From an uncultured Peptococcaceae bacterium (GTDB lineage Bacteria; Bacillota; Peptococcia; Peptococcales; Peptococcaceae), in NCBI GenBank assembly GCA_910585405.1, contig CAJUDO010000045.1:1-18289 (forward strand): a stretch of DNA of 18,289 bases. The letters run 5' to 3'. The translations under genes were made by a program, and so were the position numbers. Position 1 is the stretch's first letter. Each line of letters starts with the position of its first letter. Shown here piece by piece: positions 13,207 through 18,289 of the stretch. The notes under the pieces were generated by a model. It did no database searches, was not told the origin of the DNA, and saw only the letters and a list, made by a program, of their open reading frames with translations.

Positions 13207-14229
13207 ATGTGCTTTTTTAAAGGAGAAGATATTGCAGTAGATTTGGGAACAGCCAGCGTGCTGGTTTATGTAAATAAAGAGGGAATAGTGTTGAATGAGC
13301 CTTCGGTAGTTGCAATAGACAATAATACAAACCGTGTGATTGCGGTAGGAACAGAGGCTCGTGAAATGTTGGGACGTACACCAGGTAACATTGTGGCAAT
13401 TCGTCCATTGCGGGACGGTGTCATTGCGGAGTATGACGTGACTGAGAAAATGCTGAAGTATTTCATCAGCAAAGCAAGCAAAAAGAAATCCTTTGTGAAA
13501 CCGCGTGTGATGGTGTGCATTCCTTCCGGCGTGACTAGCGTAGAGGAACGTGCTGTGAAGCAGGCGTCTCTAGCTGCTGGGGCGAAAGAGGCATATCTAA
13601 TTGAAGAGCCGGTTGCTGCGGCATTAGGTGCAGGGATTGATATTTCGGAACCTAATGGCAGTATGGTTGTGGATATCGGCGGTGGGACTACTGATATTGC
13701 TGTAATGTCTTTAGGCGGCGTAGTTTGCAGTAAGTCCATTCGTGTGGGCGGCGATAAATTTGACGATGCCATTGTGCGGTATATTCGCCGTTATCACAAT
13801 TTAGTAATTGGGGAACGGTCTGCGGAAGAAGTGAAAAAGGAAATCGGCAGCGCTTACCCAAGTCTGCGGGCTGGCGAAACATCGGAGTTGAAGGGACGCG
13901 ACCTGATCAGCGGGCTACCGAAGACGGTGACAATTTCTGCGGAGGAAGTAAACGAAGCCATACAAGAACAGATTGAAGATATCATTGCTGCAGTGAAGGA
14001 AGTATTGGAGAAAACTCCACCAGAACTGGCCAGTGATATTATGAATCGCGGCATCGTCATGACCGGAGGCGGCTCTCTGCTGCACGGGATGGATATTTTG
14101 GTATCGGAACGGACAGGTTTGCCGACATATATACCCGAGGATGCGATTTCTTGCGTGGCGATTGGTACAGGCTTAGCATTGCAAAATATAGATGTGCTGC
14201 GCGGTTCGGAGAAAAAAGAAATTTATTGA
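13207..14229 (+). CDS. mbl: MreB/Mbl-family bacterial actin
   Basis: A 340-residue actin-fold ATPase that forms membrane-associated filaments and guides side-wall synthesis in rod-shaped cells. Nucleotide-site motifs: phosphate-1 VDLGTAS (11-17), the EEP segment (133-135) containing the likely catalytic Glu, phosphate-2 VVDIGGGTTDIA (154-165) and the adenosine motif MTGGGSLL (285-292). RTPGNIVAIRPLRDGVI is a family hallmark. The position directly after spoIIID is the B. subtilis mbl position, which is why I prefer Mbl over MreB; no mreC/mreD follows. ATG 13207 has AAGGAG ten bases upstream, and the in-frame TTG 60 bases earlier adds sequence unrelated to the family. The C-terminal tail (RGSEKKEIY) is short and charged. 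Confidence 0.93.
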   Translation: MCFFKGEDIAVDLGTASVLVYVNKEGIVLNEPSVVAIDNNTNRVIAVGTEAREMLGRTPGNIVAIRPLRDGVIAEYDVTEKMLKYFISKASKKKSFVKPRVMVCIPSGVTSVEERAVKQASLAAGAKEAYLIEEPVAAALGAGIDISEPNGSMVVDIGGGTTDIAVMSLGGVVCSKSIRVGGDKFDDAIVRYIRRYHNLVIGERSAEEVKKEIGSAYPSLRAGETSELKGRDLISGLPKTVTISAEEVNEAIQEQIEDIIAAVKEVLEKTPPELASDIMNRGIVMTGGGSLLHGMDILVSERTGLPTYIPEDAISCVAIGTGLALQNIDVLRGSEKKEIY

Positions 14230-14257
14230 TATCTGCTGTAAAGAGAAGCTTGGTGTA

Positions 14258-14274
14258 GACTATTTGTAATAGTC
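14258..14274 (+). repeat. Short hairpin after mbl
   Basis: GACTATT (14258-14264) and AATAGTC (14268-14274) form a seven-bp stem with a three-base loop, then GTTTCATTT. It could be a weak terminator or a processing site between mbl and the next gene; the rest of this 146-base gap shows nothing clear. Confidence 0.4.
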
Positions 14275-14375
14275 GTTTCATTTGAATCTTGCGGGGGAAA
14301 GAAATGCTGCACAGCTTTCTGGCAAAGTGATACTGCTGTGTGCGAGAATCAATGAAATAAGCGAGGCAAGAAGAA

Positions 14376-15848
14376 ATGAACGAAAAGAGATTAAGGTGGA
14401 TTCTGTTCTTTTTTGTGATATTGGTTGGTTGTTTTACGAGTATTTGGCTAAAAGATTTGAATGCAGAGCAATTGTTGTTTAATTTACATGTTTCCATGAA
14501 AGGGGCTAATGGCAGCGCTGTATGGCGTTGCTTGCTGTTTGCTGTTTCGAATGCGGCTATTGTCTTGTTGGTGGTTGTTGGCTTATTGCGTTGGTGCCAG
14601 AAAAAAGGAATTGCGCAACCACTTTTGCGATTTTTGGACAAGATATTGGCGCGAAAGCGTGCAGTGGTGGCGGGTTCTGTGATTGTGTGCTTGCTTTGCG
14701 CAAACTACAATTTGGAATTTGTTAATTTTGTGCGGCATCAAATGATTGTTACGACGATTTATCAGGAGCAGTATGTAGAGCCTAGAGAGGTGCAGTACCA
14801 GTTCCCGAAAGAGAAACGAAATCTCATCTATATTTTTTTGGAATCTATGGAGGTTACTTACACCAGTACACGGCAGGGTGGTGCAGAAACGTATGATTTG
14901 ATTCCTGAATTGCGTAACCTTGCGCAGGAAAATATAAATTTTTCGCCCAATATAGGTTTTGGCGGCAGCTTCACTTTGCCAGGGACAACTTGGACCATGG
15001 CGGCCATGGTAGGGCAGACCTCCGGCCTGCCCTTAAAGTTACCTTTTGATGGAGAAAAATATTATGGGAATTATAGCAAAATGCTGCCCGGTGCATGGAC
15101 GTTGGGCGATATTTTGGGAGAGGCAGGCTATCATCAAGTATTGATGATGGGCTCTGACAGCAGTTTTGCCGGACGAGGCGATTATTTTTCACAGCATGGT
15201 AATTATGAAATTAATGATTATAATACTGCGCTGGAAGATCATCGGCTACCGGAAGATTATCACGAATTTTGGGGCTATGAAGACCGCAAGCTGTTTGCCT
15301 ATGCAAAAGAAGAATTGCTGCGTTTAGCGGCGGAGGACGAGCCCTTTAATCTGACGTTATTGACAGTCGATACGCATTTTGAAGATGGATATGTATGCCC
15401 TTTGTGCGCTGATACTTACAGCGACCAATATGCTAATGTGATTCGTTGCTCCAGCAGTCAGGTGAATGACTTTGTGCGGTGGATTCAAGAACAGGATTTT
15501 TATGAAAATACGACAATTGTGATATCGGGGGATCACCTTAGTATGGATAGCAACTTTTTCAATAAGGTTGATGATGACTATCCGCGGCAGGTGTACAATT
15601 GTGTGATCAATCCGGCTGTGGAGGATTCCAATGTCCGTGAAAAAAATCGTGTATTTACGACGTTGGATTTATTTCCGACGACACTGGCTGCCCTGGGAGT
15701 AACATTTGAGGGAGATCGTCTGGGGCTGGGGACAAATTTGTTTTCACAGACGCCTACCTTGGCGGAGGAACTGGGGCTAGATGAACTCAGAGAACAACTC
15801 TCCCGATATTCGAATTTTTATAATTATCATTTCCTGTATACAAATTAA
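14376..15848 (+). CDS. LtaS/OpgB-like phosphoglycerol (or phosphoethanolamine) transferase, sulfatase fold
   Basis: A 490-residue membrane enzyme of the alkaline-phosphatase superfamily. It has three hydrophobic segments (about 7-25, 52-72, 94-112), then an extracytoplasmic catalytic domain from about 147. Metal and active-site residues: IFLESME (Glu156), PGTTWTMAAMVG with the nucleophilic Thr204 or Thr205, DTHF (His334) and ISGDHLSMD (Asp386, His387). GTTWTMAAMV is closer to E. coli OpgB/MdoB phosphoglycerol transferase I than to S. aureus LtaS, and there are fewer membrane segments than the five of LtaS. It probably adds glycerol phosphate or a similar head group to a surface glycan or lipid. 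GAGG lies nine bases before ATG 14376. Confidence 0.88.
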   Translation: MNEKRLRWILFFFVILVGCFTSIWLKDLNAEQLLFNLHVSMKGANGSAVWRCLLFAVSNAAIVLLVVVGLLRWCQKKGIAQPLLRFLDKILARKRAVVAGSVIVCLLCANYNLEFVNFVRHQMIVTTIYQEQYVEPREVQYQFPKEKRNLIYIFLESMEVTYTSTRQGGAETYDLIPELRNLAQENINFSPNIGFGGSFTLPGTTWTMAAMVGQTSGLPLKLPFDGEKYYGNYSKMLPGAWTLGDILGEAGYHQVLMMGSDSSFAGRGDYFSQHGNYEINDYNTALEDHRLPEDYHEFWGYEDRKLFAYAKEELLRLAAEDEPFNLTLLTVDTHFEDGYVCPLCADTYSDQYANVIRCSSSQVNDFVRWIQEQDFYENTTIVISGDHLSMDSNFFNKVDDDYPRQVYNCVINPAVEDSNVREKNRVFTTLDLFPTTLAALGVTFEGDRLGLGTNLFSQTPTLAEELGLDELREQLSRYSNFYNYHFLYTN

Positions 15849-15861
15849 ATAACGGCATAGA

Positions 15862-15906
15862 AAGAACTCTGCTCATCATTGAAAAACAGTGGTGAGCAGA
15901 GTTCTT
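15862..15906 (+). terminator. Long terminator hairpin
   Basis: 15862-15881 pairs with 15887-15906 over 20 positions with two G-U wobbles (core AAGAACTCTGCTCA/TGAGCAGAGTTCTT) around an A5 loop. The following tract is only mildly T-rich. Confidence 0.75.
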
Positions 15907-15960
15907 ATACGTATATGCTTTTTGGGGGTGGAGAAACCGTGATATTGGGGGAACAAAATA

Positions 15961-15989
15961 AAATCACCGCCTGGGCGGGGCGGTGATTT
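15961..15989. terminator. GC-rich hairpin, terminator-like on the minus strand
   Basis: AAATCACCGCC (15961-15971) pairs perfectly with GGCGGTGATTT (15979-15989). The plus strand continues CCAAAAGAAAA with no T-run, while on the minus strand TATTTTGTT follows. No minus-strand gene needing it is visible nearby. Confidence 0.5.
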
Positions 15990-16022
15990 CCAAAAGAAAA
16001 GGTAAAAATGTTGGAGGGAACA

Positions 16023-16052
16023 ATGAATAATTTATTCATGTTCTACAAGTAA
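16023..16052 (+). CDS. Nine-codon mini-ORF with strong Shine-Dalgarno
   Basis: ATG 16023 to TAA 16050-16052 encodes MNNLFMFYK. GGAGGG at 16013-16018 is ideally placed, better than the site of the protease gene downstream. The first 17 bases are a palindrome (ATGAATAA-T-TTATTCAT). It could be a leader peptide, a tiny hydrophobic protein or chance. It is upstream of the protease promoter I propose, so it would need its own promoter, which I cannot see clearly. Confidence 0.3.
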   Translation: MNNLFMFYK

Positions 16053-16113
16053 AATTATACAATAAATCTTTACTCTGTGTGTCAGCAAATAGTTACAACA
16101 AGATTAAGAAACT

Positions 16114-16141
16114 TTGAGAAACTTATGTGTGCCGTCATAAT
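16114..16141 (+). promoter_or_regulatory. Candidate promoter of the S8 protease
   Basis: TTGAGA (16114-16119), 16 bases, CATAAT (16136-16141) is a reasonable sigma-A promoter. An alternative sporulation-type reading is GTCATAAT (16134-16141) with AATACATT (16157-16164), a poorer fit. Confidence 0.45.
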
Positions 16142-16187
16142 TGCCATTCTTTCGTCAATACATTACAAAAAGTCGGTAAAGGAATCG

Positions 16188-16223
16188 CTCCTATTTTGTG
16201 GAAAAAGATAGGAGATACTTTTT
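16188..16223 (+). promoter_or_regulatory. Leader hairpin before the S8 protease (attenuator or RBS-masking)
   Basis: CTCCTAT (16188-16194) pairs with ATAGGAG (16208-16214), with extra T/A pairing inside, followed by ATACTTTTT. The right arm contains AGGAG, and the T-run ends just ahead of the two candidate start codons (16226, 16241). Confidence 0.5.
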
Positions 16224-16240
16224 GGATGGGGGATTGTAAG

Positions 16241-18100
16241 ATGCAAAAAAAAGGATGGCTTGTGTTGTTGTGTTTGCTTTTAGTGGCAGGTGCGGCCAGT
16301 GACCATTACAGCAGCCAGCAGGAGAGGGAAAACGGACAAGGTGGAGTTACCGTAACAGCGCCGTTTCATCCGCAATATACCTCCAATGATATTCCGCAAA
16401 GCAGTGTAGACGTCGTAGCAAGGCTGTGTAATATCAGTGGATTCCGTAAACAATATCACACCAGTGGCAGCGGGCAGCATATTGCACTGATTGACAGTGG
16501 GATTGATTTGAGTCATGAAGCACTGCGAGATAATCAGAACGGCAGCACAAAGGTGATAGTGTATCGCGATTTTACCCAGGAAGGCATGTTGTACAGTCAA
16601 GCAGTGTCTGTACAAGATAATAAGGTGGCGATTAGTGGGACTGCATATTATGTTGGGAATATTGTTAATAATGCGCAACAGTATCGAATTGCTTTTTTGA
16701 GGTTGGGGGAGATACAACCCAAGATATTTCCAGATACGGAGCAACAACTGGCAGTACTGATTGTCGCAGAAGGAGCACAGTATGATTGTGTCTATATTGA
16801 TACAAATCAAAATTGCGATTTTACTGACGAAACGGCGTTACATTGCTATCAGGAAAAGAAAGAGCAGCTCACATTACATAGCGCAGGGTATAACTTGAAT
16901 TTAGCGCTCACGAGCATTGCCGAGGATGGTAGCCAATTGCAATTGACAGCAGATACTTTGGGGCATGGTACATTTTTGGCTGGCCTGATAGCTGCCAACG
17001 GAGCAGACTATCAGGGATTAGCGCCGCAAGCACAGTTGTGTGTGTACAAAATTTTTAATCGTGAGGGACAGTCTTCCCAAATTCAGTTAGCGCAGGCAAT
17101 TCGTGCGGCTATTCTGGATGGAGCAGATTGTATTAACTTGAGTCTGAGTATTCCTAAGGATGAAGCAATCTGCCCAGAATTGGAAGAAATGTTGAATCAG
17201 GCAAGAGCGGCAAATATACCCTTGATTGCAGCGGCGGGCAATTATGGACCGGGTAAAAACACCATTGCCTATCCTGCACGAGCAGAATCGGTCCTCGGTA
17301 TTGGCAGTTATGTAGCGCCAGAAATGTATGCTCAGGATAAAGCATTGATGCTGCAGAAACCGTTCATTACGGATTATAGTGGTCGGGGAACACAGGATGG
17401 TGCTTGTGCTCCATTGTTAGTAGCACCGGCTGGGATGCTTTCCACAGTGCCGGCATGGTATTCGCAATCTTATTTATATGATTATGGTACCAGTATTTCC
17501 GCAGCAGTAGTAACAGCTGCGGTTACTCATGTACAGGAAGCTGCAAAAAAAAGGAATCTATTAATTTCTGTAGAACAATTACAGGATCTGCTGGCTTCTT
17601 GGGCGCGGGATTTAGAATTTTCAGCGGCAGAGCAGGGATATGGTGCGTTGCGCTTGGGAAAGCTCCCTTACCAAACAGACAAGATATTAAAGCGGGATGG
17701 ATTACGGACCCAGACGGTAGTTTACAAAAAAGAAGATGTATTAACCTGGCAGTTCCATATTTCTCAAGGACAAAGCCAATCTTGGTATGTACAGGTGGAA
17801 CCGGGTATGAAAGGACTTTCTGCCATCATCCAGATTAAGCAGCAGCAGCCCAGTACGGAGCAGGAGCATTTGATTGCTATGGGGCGGTGTCGAATCAGCT
17901 TATATGATCCAGAAGGGAGCTTAGTGGAGGAAACGGAGTATCTGGGTGCCTCTTACAGCCGTGAGATTGTCACAAGCGGCGCAGTGGAAACGCAGCATCC
18001 CAGTGCAGGAATATGGGAAATTGTAGTCACTTCTGCGGATAATTTGAGTCAGTATAATCATGTTGCCAGTGAAGGGGTGTTGAAAGTGGAGTTGAAATAA
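16241..18100 (+). CDS. Exported subtilisin-like serine protease (peptidase S8) with large insertion
   Basis: A 619-residue secreted S8 protease. Residues 1-20 are a signal peptide (KK, then a Leu/Val core, cleavage near AGAAS). The triad is intact: ALIDSGIDLSH (Asp85), LGHGTFLAGL (His242), oxyanion Asn334 in AAAGNYG, and GTSISAA (Ser418). About 155 residues separate Asp and His, far more than in subtilisin; the insert includes YIDTNQNCDFTDE (186-197), resembling a calcium-binding loop. Residues about 490-619 form a beta-rich C-terminal domain. ATG 16241 has GGGGGA seven bases upstream; ATG 16226 is the alternative. No propeptide domain of classic type is obvious. The target is unknown; a role in sporulation or surface processing is only hinted at by neighbours. 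Confidence 0.92.
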   Translation: MQKKGWLVLLCLLLVAGAASDHYSSQQERENGQGGVTVTAPFHPQYTSNDIPQSSVDVVARLCNISGFRKQYHTSGSGQHIALIDSGIDLSHEALRDNQNGSTKVIVYRDFTQEGMLYSQAVSVQDNKVAISGTAYYVGNIVNNAQQYRIAFLRLGEIQPKIFPDTEQQLAVLIVAEGAQYDCVYIDTNQNCDFTDETALHCYQEKKEQLTLHSAGYNLNLALTSIAEDGSQLQLTADTLGHGTFLAGLIAANGADYQGLAPQAQLCVYKIFNREGQSSQIQLAQAIRAAILDGADCINLSLSIPKDEAICPELEEMLNQARAANIPLIAAAGNYGPGKNTIAYPARAESVLGIGSYVAPEMYAQDKALMLQKPFITDYSGRGTQDGACAPLLVAPAGMLSTVPAWYSQSYLYDYGTSISAAVVTAAVTHVQEAAKKRNLLISVEQLQDLLASWARDLEFSAAEQGYGALRLGKLPYQTDKILKRDGLRTQTVVYKKEDVLTWQFHISQGQSQSWYVQVEPGMKGLSAIIQIKQQQPSTEQEHLIAMGRCRISLYDPEGSLVEETEYLGASYSREIVTSGAVETQHPSAGIWEIVVTSADNLSQYNHVASEGVLKVELK

Positions 18101-18154
18101 GAAAGCTGCATTTTTGTGAAGATGAGCAGCTATGTCAAGAAGAGGGAGGAACGA

Positions 18155-18192
18155 AAGGGGAGCCGCCTAAATTATTTTGTGCGGCTCCCCTT
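18155..18192. terminator. GC-rich convergent terminator hairpin
   Basis: AAGGGGAGCCGC (18155-18166) and GCGGCTCCCCTT (18181-18192) are perfect 12-bp complements. The U-tract is short on both strands. It fits a shared terminator between the protease and a possible minus-strand gene at the right edge. Confidence 0.65.
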
Positions 18193-18234
18193 AGTGGTAA
18201 ATAGAAATATACAGAATATCAAGATGAAAGTGGT

Positions 18235-18289
18235 TTAAATTAAATTGATATCCTCATTTTGAATTACTTTTTTTACAGTACGCATGGAG
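18235..18289 (-). CDS. Possible 3' end of a minus-strand gene (partial)
   Basis: Reading leftward from the window edge, one frame stays open for 17 codons and ends TAA at 18237-18235, giving ...RTVKKVIQNEDINLI. The composition looks protein-like, and the hairpin at 18155-18192 follows the stop. This is too short to identify or to be certain it is coding. Confidence 0.35.
   Translation of the reverse strand, partial: SMRTVKKVIQNEDINLI

Noticed and set aside
13266..13772. Long minus-strand open frame (168 codons) opposite mbl
   Set aside because: It is antisense to a clear actin-family gene, with low-complexity sequence and no ribosome binding site; a codon-structure shadow.
14057..14641. Minus-strand open frame of 194 codons across the mbl-transferase gap
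   Set aside because: It overlaps two real plus-strand genes, has no ribosome binding site, and its sequence looks like no protein family.
16127..16240. N-terminal extension of the protease from a GTG
   Set aside because: The extension overlaps the promoter and leader hairpin and would bury the signal peptide inside the chain.
16280..16810. Minus-strand open frame of 176 codons opposite the protease
   Set aside because: Antisense to a well-supported S8 gene and without a start signal or recognisable domain.

Overview
The window reads as chromosome of a low-GC, endospore-forming Bacillota, Clostridia- or Negativicutes-like. The reasons are a SpoIIID sporulation regulator followed by an Mbl/MreB-type actin, a Firmicutes-type LexA with a box over its own promoter, frequent strong purine-rich Shine-Dalgarno sites, some TTG starts, and AT-rich intergenic DNA. 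The species cannot be fixed from the sequence. I found no rRNA, tRNA, CRISPR array, transposase or integrase.

Region 1 (1-5830) is housekeeping. It holds an M18 aminopeptidase, a membrane-anchored DNA/RNA non-specific endonuclease whose stop codon overlaps that of a convergent HAD phosphatase, a DUF4491 membrane protein, an unrecognised 55-residue protein, lexA, an HD-domain phosphohydrolase and a minimal L,D-transpeptidase. Several promoters here are extended -10 types (TGnTATACT) without a good -35.

Region 2 (5855-6520) is a YfbR/HDDC2-like HD nucleotidase closed by a strong terminator. Region 3 (6753-11610) is a self-contained metabolic module: a LysR regulator diverging from a 660-residue Old Yellow Enzyme/Fe-S/FAD reductase, then an SLC13/DASS-like carboxylate transporter. 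It lies between two terminators and looks more AT-rich than its flanks. It probably imports an alpha,beta-unsaturated or related carboxylate and reduces it; the substrate is unknown. The reductase has Trp where the family's general-acid Tyr normally sits, and unusual Fe-S cysteine spacing. The gap between reductase and transporter has nested inverted repeats that would fold into a long structured RNA. The divergent promoter region has a dyad candidate operator and a 14-bp perfect hairpin.

Region 4 (11820-15906) concerns the envelope and sporulation. It contains a monofunctional peptidoglycan glycosyltransferase with a WalR-like direct repeat over its promoter, then spoIIID, mbl and an OpgB/LtaS-like alkaline-phosphatase-fold transferase. 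Region 5 (15907-18100) is a regulatory-looking stretch (GC-rich hairpin, 9-codon mini-ORF with a near-perfect Shine-Dalgarno, leader hairpin) ahead of an exported subtilisin-like protease with a large insertion between Asp and His. The last 55 bases may hold the 3' end of a minus-strand gene.

The most interesting candidates are the LysR-reductase-transporter module with its intercistronic structured element, the WalR-like site on the glycosyltransferase, and the mini-ORF/leader region before the protease. None is proven by sequence alone.
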